Below, piece by piece: positions 24,701 through 33,422 of a stretch of 64,000 nucleotides of DNA; within the stretch, counting starts at the first letter, position 1, and every line of letters starts with the position of its first letter. A model generated the notes under the pieces. The model ran no database searches. It was not told where the DNA came from and was given only the letters and a program-made list of their open reading frames with translations. The position numbers were made by a program, and so were the translations under genes. The DNA comes from Aporrectodea caliginosa (taxonomy: Eukaryota > Annelida > Clitellata > Crassiclitellata > Lumbricidae). The DNA lies in assembly GCA_020284085.1 (NCBI GenBank), contig JACEVL010000799.1:906001-970000 (forward strand). Direction: 5' to 3'.

Positions 24701-27700
24701 GGATAAGTCAATGGCAGAGGTGTTGGGAAGACAGAAGTTTTTAAACTACTACATGTCAAGGAATTAATTACTGACTTGCTGAAGCAGTTGATTTTCTCAA
24801 TTGGAGGCAGAAGGGTTAAATAAGAGTTGAAATGCATTCAGTTGATGAGCTTTATATTTTGCAAGTAAACCTTGGCACACCAGATCTCCATTGGAAGATT
24901 CTGATTCAATGTTAGGTGTTGGAAGAGAACCTGAGGAGTAAACGTGATGAGCTGAACCATCTGCGCCAAAAGGAACTGGAGCTGGAACTGAAGGTAGAGA
25001 CAGGCCACAGCAGACTCGTTCAACTCTCCAAACTGGTCCATGGCACTCAAGTTAACATCAACCAGGTAACATTTCATCATGACCATGCGCATGATGTACC
25101 GGTGCCAAGATACCGGAAGATTGTGTTTCGATTGTTAACTAGCAGGTCATAATTCAATGTTTTATAATGTATAACTCACCAATTTGAACTATGTCTCTTG
25201 CTTTGTATGTTAAGGGTGCCATTTGCAAGTCATGATTTAGGCACATTTGGGGTAACAAGTTAGGCATTCTATCAACATGTCTTCAAGAATATCTTGACAA
25301 ATGCTTTGGTTTTCAGTCTCATTGACTACTCTAACTCACTTCTTGTTGGTATCGTAAAGTCAAATATAATATTCTAAAACTTCAAGAGTTCAGAACTGCC
25401 CAACTAACATTGAAATATGAAGCCTAAATCTTTGCATTGGCTTCCTGTTCAACAAAGAAGGATTTGCAAATTAGACTTATACTTTATAAAACAATGAATT
25501 ACCTGCTGCAATAAGTAAAATCAGTCTTTATCCATGTTAGAAGACCTTTTTGTCTTAGCAGAGTAAGTGCACACTAGATCTTTTGTTTAAAATGCTTGGC
25601 ATTATAGAATTTAATACCATTCAAATGATGTTTCTGTGCAGACATAAATACAAATTGCTACAAGCTGGTTTAATGCCTAGATAGAACATCGGACACTCAT
25701 ACTTACCTCTACTAGACAAGTTGAATCTTATAGACGAATATTTGACCCACTAATACAAGGCGACAAGGATTAAGGTCCACAGGACCATCAGTCTGGAACG
25801 CTGGCCTTAGCACTCGTCAGTCTTTCTAACTTGAAGAAGCTTTGGTCAGTTCATGCAGCTTTACTATTAAATGTGTAAACTTCAAACTAGTTGCATTTTG
25901 TGAGTTTTGATTTCAGCTTTTAGTTAAGTTTGTTTTAAAGTCTGTGTATTATCTGTTGTTGGTTCTCTGTATACGAACCGTCATTTTCACCACAATCTGG
26001 TATATGTGACCCAGCTAGCACAAAACCAGTCTTCAAGTCGGATTTTTAAGTTTTGGAGTATAATAGACCATTTTAAAGAGAAACAAGTCCTCTTTACAAT
26101 GACACCTATCATTCTATCTCAATCCAAACTGAATTTATGGATAAAAAACTACTTGCATGTATGGAAACTATTATTCGTAAAAAATGCATCTAAAGTACGA
26201 AATTTAAAATCACAAATTGTCAAAATCATCAAAGCGGGATACAGAGAGTCTGTTAGCTTTTAGCCACAAACTGTTTATGGCAGTTTGTACTAGAATATGC
26301 CATTTTTAAATTATTATCTGTGATTAATCTAACAATTGAAAAAAAGAAGACCTCTGATCAGTGTTTGCTCTGTTTTTCTTGAAACCAGAATATTCTTGAC
26401 TTACGAAACTGTTTTTGTTGCTAGATGGGTCACGTATATGACGTTGACTGTGTCAATCAATTAATCAATATTCATTTAATCATTTTGTCCAAGCAGAGTT
26501 AGTGGACGCATCTTGTTTGATGCTGGCATGATAGAATTTACTACTTGATGATGCTCTGTGCAGGCTGAATACAACATGAACAAGCTGGAAGAAGCCGAGA
26601 AGAACATTGCACAGACTATTGGCCTCTAAGACTCCATGTTAAATGACGAAATGACCGAGGATGAGGCGACGAGGATTGGTTCATTGGCCGTCACTTCTCC
26701 GCTGGCCTTAGATCTCAGTCTTTCCACATTAGAAGCTATGGTCAGTTCATGCAGTTTACTGCTCCATAAAAGTTTAACTAGTGCATTCGTGAGTCTTCTT
26801 TAGGTTTGAGTGTTTCTGTTTGTCCTAAAGTTTCAGAAAGGTCGTCATGACTGCTGTATAAGAAGATATACTGACAGCATTGGGAAGCTGCACAGACAGC
26901 TCTGACAATTAGGCCACGCTGGCTAGTCGCCTCAGAATCTGCCGCATAATGCAACATTGCTATGTGTCAGTTGCGGCTGTGTCAACTTGATTTTTCTTCT
27001 AATAAACGAATATGTGATGATGATGCGTCGGAGTACGTGATTTTTATTTCTCTAGTCAATCTTATATATGGCATTGACTGTGTACATTTATAACTGTTGG
27101 AAAATTTGCTGATGAACTATGTTTTTGTAATAGTCGGACATTGTGCAAATGACCAACACAGAACTCGAAAGTCTGCAAGATAAGCTCATTACGTTGCCAA
27201 GTGGATACACAGAAGGTAATGGATCTGTTACTGTTGCTCGTATTAAATCTCGTTTAAATGAGTGAAATGTTTCTAAAGCTTCTTTTAATTATCTCTGTCA
27301 ACCAGTGATGATATGATTTTGATCCCACTCCATATTTTATTTCGAGAAATAGATTAAATCTGGAAGGTAAAGATTGGGATTTACTTTGATTTTGCTTCGT
27401 TGGTGATTTGATAGCTGCATTAAGATCAGTGGTGTATGTCCCCATTCGATGAGACTGTGTGTACAGCAACCCTCGTCCATCCGCAATCGGTTTAGTGCAG
27501 ACCAGAATCATTGAGGCAAGTTGAAGCCACTGGTTCCTCCTTGTCATGTCAGCCGAATTGAGTGTCTCAAGGACAGATACTTCTGCTGATGAGTGCAAAG
27601 TGGTATCACCAGTTAGTGGTAATTCTTTGTTTTCTTAGATCTTTCTTTAATCATTGTGAATGCATGGGGAGCAGGTGCAGACTTCAGTTGTCTGGTATTT

Positions 27701-30700
27701 CTCTTTGCCTTGGTTGGTATTCCTGTTGTAATTGAAACTGTTTTATTTCAGCTGATGAAGCTGATATAGTGGAAGGCACCTATGAAGACACAGTGGCCCA
27801 CCCTGGTGGTGATCCATTTGGTGAGGCTCTGGCTTCTGTTGAACAAGCTTCACAAGTAACGGTATGAGATATTCAGTTTGAATTCACTGTACTACTATTT
27901 AGTATTTCTCTAATGCAGTTCTTTCTTCCATTGGGTACAGTTTCGAAAATTTTAAGCTACAAGGTTTAACTGTACTTCTTTTCAATTGCTGCTTCAGAAA
28001 ATCAGACCAGTATTAAGTGATTTCAACAAATAAATGAATACGTTGCACCAGCACATGCTCTTTTGGATTACTTATTAATCTTCAATGGCAATTGGAATTG
28101 TTCACTGCTGTGCTTCATGAATTTTGTGGTAGATTGCTTCATACTTCATTCAGTCTCTTGTTTCACAGTGCTAGCTAAGGCACATTTTATGCTTTGACCA
28201 GAGAATATTGTTAACAGATAAGGAGGCATCAAGTCTGATCTGAAACATTTGCCACTACTTCTCATTCCGTTGTATGAATCCCTTCAACCCCATCAGGCTA
28301 TCTACACACATTGTGCATGACAGCGGCAAACAAGAGCACTGCGATGTATGCTATCCATCACCCAAATGGATTGGAAGAGACCGTAGAGAGTCTGGCCTTT
28401 CACTGTTGAGATCAGACTTATACATATTAAAAAATTGGAAAAAAGTGTTAACGCCGTGTTGCTTTGGCCTAGTTGTGAGAGTTAATTGATGATAAGGTTT
28501 GAATAATAGTGGTAAATATTTTTGTTTGTGCTGTCAGAAAGTGGAAGATCCATGGACTTCTGCGGCTTTTGCTAATGCTAAGCCACCAGGTATGTCACAC
28601 AGAAGCTGTCTATTTCTATTTACTTAATGCCATTTTCTTTTACTATAAAATTATACACATCAGTTGATTGGGATAAACAGTTGTGGCTCTATTGTAATGT
28701 GCACCCTGCATGGAGACCCTCAACCTGTTAATACCCTTTATCCTCCTGGAATAGCATTTATAGAACTAAAATCGTAATCTCGAATTTATGTAGTGACACT
28801 TCAAGAGGCTTCTGACCTCACAAAACAAGACGACAACCAAACAAAGCGTTTTTATAGCACTTATGGAAGTGATGGAAAAGTGTTGGAGAAAGATGAAGGT
28901 GTTCATGTCGTGGTTTACTAGGCAACATCATATTCCAAGGCATTTGATCAGTTGCATGTGATTGGTCAAAGGCATTGTAAAAGATTTTTGTTTCCATTTT
29001 GTGATTATATAATGTGTGGCTTTATCTTTTAAGCGACCAATGATCCGTTCTATGTGGGAACAATTGCTGAACTGAAATCTCCAATTAATGTAAGTTTGTT
29101 ATTTTTAAAGATATTTATCTGTAATTTTGCCCATTTGTCTCTTAGATCAGTCGGTAGGTCATGTGGTCTGTTTTTGGTAGTTTAATAGATCAACGGAAAA
29201 TTGTGTGATTTATAGTTGCAGAATCATTGGAAATATTGTAAGATCCTTTCGAATGAACTGCAATGCGTCTTTTCAGATATGAACAGACTCAATACCTAAA
29301 GTTCTGATTTCAGCTAAACAATAACACTTCTCACGAGGTCTAATATTGCACTTTGATATGACTGATTCCTGGTATTAATTTTCAGCAAGTTATTAGAATC
29401 TGAATGGGAAGTAGTAAGTCACCTGACATAGCTTTGTCTAGTTTAAATGCAGTGCATGGTGAATGTAATTATGAATGTTTACATATAGGGCTTTCTGAAG
29501 GGTTTTGTTGCCACGACTTGCTATGGAAATTATTTTACTCCTGGAAACTTGTAATTTTTCCTTTTTCAATCTATCATTGTTTGATACATGTAAGAGTTGC
29601 AATACTTTTAAAGTAGACAGCAATTTAATTATATTTTAGGTATTCTGCATCTGATATTACTCCTAAAGAAGTGAACTGAAGCACCTGCTAATATACCGGA
29701 CATACATCTTTTTGATTTAACATTAATATTATTCTTCAAGGACATTTGGATGACCAAATTATCAGTGAATTTCTTGTGTATGTTTTAGCCTGAGGATCCA
29801 TTTGGTACTGGAACTTTTGCTCCACCTGGACTTGAAGATACCAAGAAGCAGATGAGTCTACATCCATCGGACAAGAAGTCAGGAGGTCCACCTCCGCGTC
29901 CTAAGTCACCCTCTGCTCCAGGGCGTCCCAAGTCCCCTGCCCCTCCCAAACGGCCCAAGTCACCTGTGCCTCCTCGACCAAGATCTCCCGCTCCTCCTGG
30001 AAGACCAAAGTCTCCAGCTCCTCCTTCAAAGCCGAAGAAGGGTCCGCCTCCTCCTCGGCCGCCTGCTCCAACTAAGAGTCCTCTGCCACCTCAGACGGAC
30101 GCTGGACAGGACTGCCCTGAAGGTCAAAATGGAGGAGATGTCGACCACGACTTTGTTGCTGACTTCAACACCAACACGGTAAATTAAAGGAGAGGACTTC
30201 ATGGTTGCTTTGGTAACATGGTGATTGATGTGTTGTGTTTCATTGGTTGCGTTGACGGTGATGGTAAAGTAAACATTCTGGTGGTAGTGGCAGAAACAGT
30301 GGTAAATATTGTCCTAACAGTGGTGATTGATGACTGTTGTTATAATGAAATATTTTTTCTAGGTTTCACCAGGCAATTGTAACAAAATTGACTTAACCCT
30401 TTAACGATGAGCGTGTAGTAAAATGTATGGGAAACTATATACAGCTCGTCGTTAAAGGGTTAAGCCTGGTTTTGGTCTGATGGGTCACATTTGTGTTTAA
30501 GTTTAACCAGCAATGACTGTGTTGTTGTCATCGTGAAGATGTTGTAATCTCGGTTGAATGTGTATTTAGCTAAGAGCGACATCTGGGGTTGAGAGGTTTT
30601 TCTAAAGAGAGCGGTTGCTATCAGCGAGAACGTCTTGCCTATGAAACATCTCGTTGCTTTTCAAAACACATTATGTTTGTCAGTTTTTAAATTATCCGGA

Positions 30701-30808
30701 ATGCTACTGTCATGATGATCTGGATGTGGTGATGACTGAACATTGTTTGTCTGATTTTCTTTGCTTCAGTATTCAACGGATGATACGACTGCTTGGCTGG
30801 AGCAATGA
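8649..30808 (+). CDS. EPS15: EPS15-type EH-domain endocytic adaptor (spliced gene, about 769 aa)
   Basis: The product is a clathrin-coat scaffold: EH domains bind NPF peptides, the coiled coil oligomerises, and DPF motifs bind the AP-2 alpha ear. Coding exons read by eye: 8649-8675, 10608-10652, 10909-10998, 12552-12695, 13201-13266, 14426-14509, 15016-15117, 17814-17988, 18658-18824, 19342-19495, 19932-20026, 21345-21516, 22572-22634, 23650-23697, 24916-25065, 27134-27215, 27752-27861, 28538-28589, 29034-29089, 29789-30178, 30770-30808. All proposed splice sites are GT-AG, and phases agree at every junction except the 15117/17814 join, where one extra A at 17817-17818 breaks the frame. The start was chosen because MATFPPMSI leads in phase into EH1 and has a good Kozak context. 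The product is shorter than human EPS15 (about 900 aa). It could also be called EPS15L1-like, since one invertebrate gene usually represents both. Confidence 0.9.
8960..9070 (+). repeat. Retroelement 3' tail with (AGATT)n
   Basis: In intron 1 a GGCGCTATAGAAGTTCTTTG module runs into AGATT repeats. It is the same tail structure (conserved GGCGCTATA box, then a short microsatellite) found at the ends of LINEs and SINEs elsewhere in the window, so this is a 5'-truncated copy. Confidence 0.5.
10608..12695 (+). CDS. EPS15: EPS15 exons 2-4: first EH domain
   Basis: Exons 10608-10652, 10909-10998 and 12552-12695 give residues about 10-102. The EH core is clear: [11 protein letters not shown], then [20 protein letters not shown] with the conserved tryptophan, then the second EF-hand region [19 protein letters not shown]. 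The loop DPSGKG is a degenerate EF hand, as in EH1 of vertebrate EPS15. The domain closes with [10 protein letters not shown], matching the usual proline-rich EH end. Intron 3 (10999-12551) contains an antisense LINE fragment. Confidence 0.9.
11142..12394 (-). mobile_element. CR1/L2-like LINE, 5'-truncated RT end, antisense in intron 3
   Basis: Minus-strand reading gives the C-terminal half of a reverse transcriptase. 12394-12101 contains [22 protein letters not shown] (motif C, FADD). 12230-11469 contains [31 protein letters not shown] and the conserved end [16 protein letters not shown]. The two pieces are in different frames because of one shift near 12278, in a run of T on the minus strand just after FADDTNVF. 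The 3' end is an (AATC)n tail near 11146. The copy is dead. Confidence 0.85.
13201..17988 (+). CDS. EPS15: EPS15 exons 5-8: linker and second EH domain
   Basis: Exon 13201-13266 encodes a Ser/Thr/Pro linker ending PPWAIP. Exons 14426-14509, 15016-15117 and 17814-17988 encode EH2 (about residues 122-215): [35 protein letters not shown], then the calcium-type loop [13 protein letters not shown]. Exon 8 continues [18 protein letters not shown] into a Ser-rich linker. The join between exons 7 and 8 needs Ala-Met (GCC ATG) but the genome reads GCCAATG, one base too many. With that base, translation would stop after five codons. Introns here hold a SINE, a hAT element and an (ATT)n tract. Confidence 0.85.
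13600..13900 (+). mobile_element. LINE C-terminal remnant
   Basis: Plus-strand translation in broken frames gives [25 protein letters not shown] and [18 protein letters not shown] runs. These match the degraded C-terminal tail typical of RTE/Jockey-group LINE reverse transcriptases (GRPR motif). Heavily mutated, in intron 5 of EPS15. Confidence 0.55.
14700..14935 (-). mobile_element. tRNA-derived SINE (family A), minus orientation
   Basis: Reverse-complemented, the head contains TAGTGTAGTGGTTAGCGTG (A-box type) and GGGCTCAAATTCC (B-box type), followed by a body ending GGACTGGCCACTGCCC and GCTAAGAA. The same body and end occur at 22165-22370. A short related end is seen near 42372-42412. It lies in intron 6 of EPS15. 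Confidence 0.65.
15490..16807. mobile_element. hAT element with GAGTCC subterminal arrays
   Basis: The left end is CAGTGATGTTCGAGTCC and the right end, reverse-complemented, is CAGTGATGTAGTACTCGAG. An exact 8-bp duplication GTATTTAC lies at 15482-15489 and 16808-16815. Both ends are packed with GAGTCC/CGAGTC hexamers (15500-15625 and 16670-16795), and an (ATT)n tract fills 15674-15788. No transposase frame is left, so it is a non-autonomous copy of 1318 bp in intron 7 of EPS15. Superfamily is assigned from the CAGTG end and the 8-bp duplication. Confidence 0.88.
17640..17724 (+). repeat. Retroelement 3' tail with (GATT)n
   Basis: CTGCCTCTGAGTAGGGATCT, then TTGAAGGGGTGCTATATACA, then GATT repeats to 17724. 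This is the same 3' module as the SINE at 53.17 kb and the LINE at 54.2 kb. Upstream sequence (17040-17640) carries decayed LINE-like text without readable frames. Confidence 0.55.
18658..19495 (+). CDS. EPS15: EPS15 exons 9-10: third EH domain
   Basis: Exon 18658-18824 ends in phase 2 (ATATG, then GTAGGC) and exon 19342-19495 supplies the missing base to rebuild the EH tryptophan codon in ANIWSLCD. The first EF hand has a canonical loop, [13 protein letters not shown], and the second is the degenerate [12 protein letters not shown]. The domain ends [16 protein letters not shown], very close to the EPS15 EH3 end. This is the most strongly conserved part of the gene in the window. Confidence 0.92.
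19932..25065 (+). CDS. EPS15: EPS15 exons 11-15: central coiled coil
   Basis: Exons 19932-20026, 21345-21516, 22572-22634, 23650-23697 and 24916-25065 encode about residues 352-527. After a short DGAVPSG linker the sequence becomes heptad-rich from [14 protein letters not shown] through [31 protein letters not shown] and [19 protein letters not shown]. In the family this region drives parallel dimerisation and antiparallel tetramers. It is shorter than in vertebrates. Introns carry CR1/L2-type LINE debris, SINEs and a MITE. Confidence 0.85.
20210..20660 (+). mobile_element. Degraded CR1/L2-like LINE remnant
   Basis: Broken plus-strand frames include [16 protein letters not shown], the LHWLPI signature before the conserved LINE C-terminus, and STPSYSA shortly after. 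It ends around an (ATTC)-rich stretch at 20642-20655. It sits in intron 11 of EPS15. Confidence 0.45.
21830..22125 (-). mobile_element. Decayed LINE 3' end, minus orientation
   Basis: Minus strand shows a tail module (GAAGAGGCGCCATATAAATT) at 21845-21865 and, upstream of it, a short open frame rich in Arg/His without clear motifs. The tail alone supports the call. Confidence 0.35.
22165..22370 (+). mobile_element. tRNA-derived SINE (family A), plus orientation
   Basis: The A box TAGTCTAGTGG lies at 22175-22185 and the B box GGATTCAAATCC at 22218-22229, 33 bp apart as in tRNA genes. The body follows, ending GGACTGGCCACCTGCC and GGCTAAGAA. It matches the minus copy at 14.7 kb. The tRNA half does not fold into a good cloverleaf, so it is a SINE rather than a tRNA gene. 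Confidence 0.7.
22638..23400 (+). mobile_element. CR1/L2-like LINE remnant in EPS15 intron 13
   Basis: The plus-strand frame 22638-22810 gives [13 protein letters not shown] and FVSDSSHSV, clearly the RT segment [15 protein letters not shown]...WLQSFLSDRSQSV known from L2/CR1 LINEs. Decayed pieces of the C-terminus follow, and the element ends with the shared module GGGGCGCTCTATAAATGTC near 23363 and a TTACA-type tail. It begins four bases after a functional EPS15 donor. Confidence 0.75.
23714..23784. mobile_element. Short palindromic MITE, decayed copy
   Basis: Matches the 31.1-kb copy over most of its length (AGTGACTGGGAAA, then AATGCAGCTC, then TTAAAGTGTTAA), with the left arm mutated. 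See the copies at 30393 and 31096. Confidence 0.55.
23870..23990 (+). mobile_element. LINE C-terminal fragment
   Basis: Plus-strand reading [21 protein letters not shown] is the conserved C-terminal end of CR1/L2 LINE polyproteins (GPxxWNxLP). Only this tip is recognisable; it lies in intron 14 of EPS15. Confidence 0.6.
24095..24372 (-). mobile_element. Dimeric tRNA-derived SINE (family B), 5'-truncated copy
   Basis: On the minus strand the order is: a piece of body 2 (GGGTGGCTCGGTCGCAATAT, then ACGTGGAGTACAATAC), a TACAA-rich linker, a tRNA-like head (GGTGGTATAGGGGTATG and GGTTCGAACC), body 1 (CGGAGTTTCACGCC relatives on the plus strand) and an (AATAC)n tail. The same order and junction recur at 62.45-62.86 kb. 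The outer tRNA head of body 2 is missing here. Confidence 0.75.
25430..25900 (+). mobile_element. Degraded LINE C-terminal remnant in intron 15
   Basis: Broken frames include [29 protein letters not shown] and [11 protein letters not shown], the typical succession at the end of CR1/L2 RT polyproteins. The block 25557-25870 is similar in order to 26495-26765, which surrounds the optional EPS15 exon. Confidence 0.6.
26564..26629 (+). CDS. EPS15: Optional EPS15 terminal exon with in-frame stop
   Basis: After an acceptor TGTGCAG the in-phase reading is [21 protein letters not shown] followed by TAA at 26627-26629. It continues the coiled-coil style, but no GT donor exists before the stop. Exons 15 and 17 join in phase without it, so inclusion would produce a truncated protein with EH domains and coiled coil but no DPF or proline-rich tail. 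An AATAAA at 27001 could end such a transcript. The flanks resemble LINE remnants, so a transposon origin or a non-functional exon is also possible. Confidence 0.4.
   Translation, partial: AEYNMNKLEEAEKNIAQTIGL
27001..27006 (+). terminator. Candidate polyadenylation signal for the short EPS15 isoform
   Basis: AATAAA lies 372 bases after the TAA of the optional exon and is followed within 30 bases by a TG-rich stretch (TATGTGATGATGATG), the usual layout of an animal poly(A) site. Use is inferred only. Confidence 0.3.
27134..29089 (+). CDS. EPS15: EPS15 exons 17-20: DPF/DPW motif region
   Basis: Exons 27134-27215, 27752-27861, 28538-28589 and 29034-29089 give about residues 528-627. The first still looks coiled-coil ([10 protein letters not shown]). 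Then come GGDPFGEAL (DPF at about 575), EDPWTSAAF (DPW at about 595) and TNDPFYVGT (DPF at about 612). DPF and DPW peptides bind the appendage domains of AP-2 and related adaptors. Only three DPF motifs occur in the whole protein, far fewer than the dozen or so in vertebrate EPS15. Confidence 0.85.
29789..30178 (+). CDS. EPS15: EPS15 exon 21: DPF plus tandem proline-rich SP repeats
   Basis: The exon opens [10 protein letters not shown] (third DPF) and then encodes about 75 residues of near-tandem repeats of the form RPKSPAPPx, with basic residues and Ser-Pro sites at a spacing of 9-10 residues. These are typical class I/II SH3 ligands and proline-directed phosphorylation sites. Vertebrate EPS15 has a single such Crk-binding patch. 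It ends FVADFNTNT before a GTAAAT donor at 30179. If unspliced, translation would stop two codons later. Confidence 0.85.
30393..30463. mobile_element. Short palindromic MITE
   Basis: A 71-bp element with inverted ends TTAACCCTTTAACGATGAGC and, reverse-complemented, TTAACCCTTTAACGACGAGC (one difference in 20). It lies in the last EPS15 intron. It is one of three related copies in the window. Confidence 0.7.
30770..30808 (+). CDS. EPS15: EPS15 last coding exon
   Basis: After the acceptor TTGCTTCAG the in-phase reading is [12 protein letters not shown] then TGA. With exon 21 this gives [21 protein letters not shown], resembling the FANFSAYPSEEDMIEWAK region just before the UIMs of human EPS15. 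The protein stops there, so no UIM follows. In another frame the same DNA reads [14 protein letters not shown], which resembles the human continuation; a frame error cannot be excluded. Confidence 0.55.
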   Translation, partial: YSTDDTTAWLEQ

Positions 30809-31095
30809 TCGAGTGGAAACGACGATCCGATCGATCGGATGAGTTCATCTCTGATTAGCCACAACTTGGTCCTCTTCATCTTCTAAAGTCTTGCTTAGTT
30901 CTGTGGCCAGTGAAGCAATATATATCTGTGTTTCTGGGTCCGTTAGACTCGCCTTGCAGTCAGCTTTCACGAAACTGGGACTGGAGGGAAACGTCTCTAC
31001 TCTGCTGCTTGCCATCTCCTCTTCAGAGTCGTCTCAATTGGAAATCTAATCTCTGCTTTGTCATCAGTTTTGTTATAACTTTACTTTTTACCTGT

Positions 31096-31164
31096 TTAAC
31101 ACGTTAACGACGAGCGTTACTAAAAGTGACTGGGAAATCAATGCAGCTCGTCGTTAAAGTGTTA
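31096..31164. mobile_element. Short palindromic MITE, second copy
   Basis: A 69-bp relative of the 30.4-kb element: left arm TTAACACGTTAACGACGAGC and right arm GCTCGTCGTTAAAGTGTTA. The centre AGTGACTGGGAAATCAATGC is shared with the 23.7-kb copy. It lies in the 3' flank or 3'UTR of EPS15. Confidence 0.7.
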
Positions 31165-31990
31165 TTATACTATTATTAAGAAAATTTCTATGTGCTCAAA
31201 GTAATGCAGACGTGTGAGGCTGAGGCGAATTAGTTGGTCGCCAGATAGAGTAGTTAGACATCGAGATATTTGAAAACTATGAGAAAGAGTGATTTTCGAG
31301 TTTTATTCTTCTTAAGGAAGAATAAGAGTTAGAGCATCCTAGGAAAATTGGTAGTCAGTGTAAAGCCTGGGGCACTGAATATCCATAAAGTATTTATTGA
31401 TATCTTTTTGTTGTACTGTAGTGGATTAGGAAGGGTATGGAATACTGGAAATAAGTTGTTTGCAAACATTTTCTTATTTGTTATCATGAATCAACTGAAT
31501 GTTGACTGCAGATTTTTATAGATGAGAATCTGAGGCTACATGCAGTCAAACTTTTAAAATTGATATGAGGAAGGTGAGGTAGACCAATTTGAGGGTTTAG
31601 AAGTACATGAGTTGCTATAAACCGCAGTGAATTATTAGCACCTGTGGAGAATGTATCGTACCTCATATGATTGTAAGTTTCATCTGGTGATAATATGTCC
31701 ACTCTGTAGCTGGTGATATAGCGATGATCTTTATCTGCTGCTGAAAGGCTGAACTTCTATTTTGATGATGACATTGAAGAGACGTGTGCTGCAGTTCTTG
31801 TGTACAGATAGCGGTCATGTGTACTGAATATCGTCGTTAGTATGAAGACTTGATGTTACAATGATTCATTTTGTTCCTTATTTGCAATTGTGCTATGGTA
31901 AGTGTTAAGTTATGTGTTGCATTTGTATCTTCATGGCAGTGTAGAGTTTTTACAATGTTTTTCTGTAGCTCAATGTTTCTAGATGCTAAG

Positions 31991-31996
31991 AATAAA
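31991..31996 (+). terminator. Candidate EPS15 polyadenylation signal
   Basis: AATAAA, followed by a T/G-rich stretch (TAATGTTTGTATGTTGG) within 30 bases. It would give a 3'UTR of about 1.2 kb. Other AATAAA hexamers near 33160-33185 are possible alternatives. Confidence 0.35.
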
Positions 31997-32133
31997 ACAT
32001 AATGTTTGTATGTTGGTTTAAACTGGAAAATGACCATGATCCTATCTTAGCTATCCTAGCCATGACTTCAGTGCTGCAGCCATTCTGATTAACAGGTATC
32101 GGTCTAGATGGGTGGACTTTTGCCGGTGCACAA

Positions 32134-32863
32134 CTATTGTATTGTATTCAAACATTTATAGAGCGCCTCTAGTAGGGTGAACCGTTCAGAGGTGCTTCCA
32201 GTGTGCAAGGCCATGATAGAAGAAATAGGTTTTGAGAGAAGTAAAGGAGGAGGAGTGTGTACCAGCAAAAATTTGAGAGCGAGTAGAGGGAGACGGCGCA
32301 TTCCAAAGAGAGGGACCAATTGAAGTAAAGGACTGAGACTGAGCCATAGCTGTTCTAGTATGAGGAACTAGAAGAGCAAGTCTGTTTGAAGAGCGGAGTG
32401 GACGATGCGATGAAGCTGAATGAGGCCGGAGTAATACGTCTGCTAGATATTTTGAGGCAAGACCCTGTTATGCTTTAAGACCAGAATGAGGATTTTGAAT
32501 TTAATGTGTGCAGAGAGAGGAAGCCAGTGCAGTTGTTCAAACATGAAGGTAGAAATGTGAGAGTAGCGTGGCAGGCGTGCTGTTAATCTGGCGGCCGCAT
32601 TTAGGACCAACCAGATATGAAAGACGAACCTTGGGAAGAGCTGTGAGAAATGAATTACAGTAGTCAATTTGAGAGCATATGAAAGCTTGAACCAGCATGG
32701 TGAAAGCAGAAGACAAGACAGAACGCCGAACAACCCTAAGACGCTTTAAGTTAAAATACAGAGAACGTGTAAGGTTAGAGGTATGGCTTTTAATAGAAAG
32801 GGAGCTATCTAGCATAGCACCCAGATCACGTACAGTTGAAGGAAAGCAGTAGTGTGGGAACAT
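32134..32863 (-). mobile_element. L2/CR1-like LINE 3' end, minus orientation
   Basis: The minus strand reads VRDLGAMLDSSLSIKSHTSN, RSLYFNLKRLRVVRRS, CSQIDYCNSFLTALP, then in a shifted frame LNAAARLTARLPRYSHIS and FEQLHWLPLSAHIKFKIL. These are consecutive blocks of the L2-type RT C-terminal region. It ends with the shared tail (GGCGCTCTATAAATGTTTGA) and (ATACA)n at 32140-32160. At least one frameshift, so inactive. The following 32864-33422 holds nothing recognisable. Confidence 0.85.
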
Positions 32864-33422
32864 TTCTGAGAGGAGAGCATAACTCTATGACTAGTCTAAT
32901 TTCGTAATTTTAATGACATAACTGTCTTTGTGGAGAAGTTGTGTAAGTTCTGTTACATGAGGGTGAACTTGACCTGAGAAACACTGTTCATTTCTGGTTT
33001 CCATTTTAAACTGTTCTTTGTCAGCTGTTTACATCTGGTTCGTTCTGTCTTTGCATTCTTAAGCGATGATGATCTTTTCATTACCTTGCATTCTTACAAT
33101 CAATTTCTTTCAATTTGTGATATTGCCATATTGATCATTACACTGTTGAGGATGTTGAAATAAATTAAATAAAATACTGAAATAAAATGGTGGCACAAGA
33201 CCTTGTCACAAGGAATATGCACATTCGTGCTTCCTCTGAGCAGGCCACTTTGCAAAGTACATTGAGCAAGTTCTGTACCAATAATTTCTAAATGCCATCA
33301 TCTGATGCATGTCGTTAAACAGGGCCAAAGTATAAACACAAATAAGAAAAATAACAGCAGCATGTTATATAAAGACTTGTGCAGCATCATTATAAAACTA
33401 GATATTAGTTAGTGATTGCATT

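Larger units (their letters stand above)
30809..32133. other. EPS15 3' flank, no gene seen
   Basis: Apart from the MITE at 31096-31164 and the possible poly(A) signal, nothing coding is visible. Open frames are short and without family resemblance. Probably 3'UTR for the first part. Confidence 0.4.
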
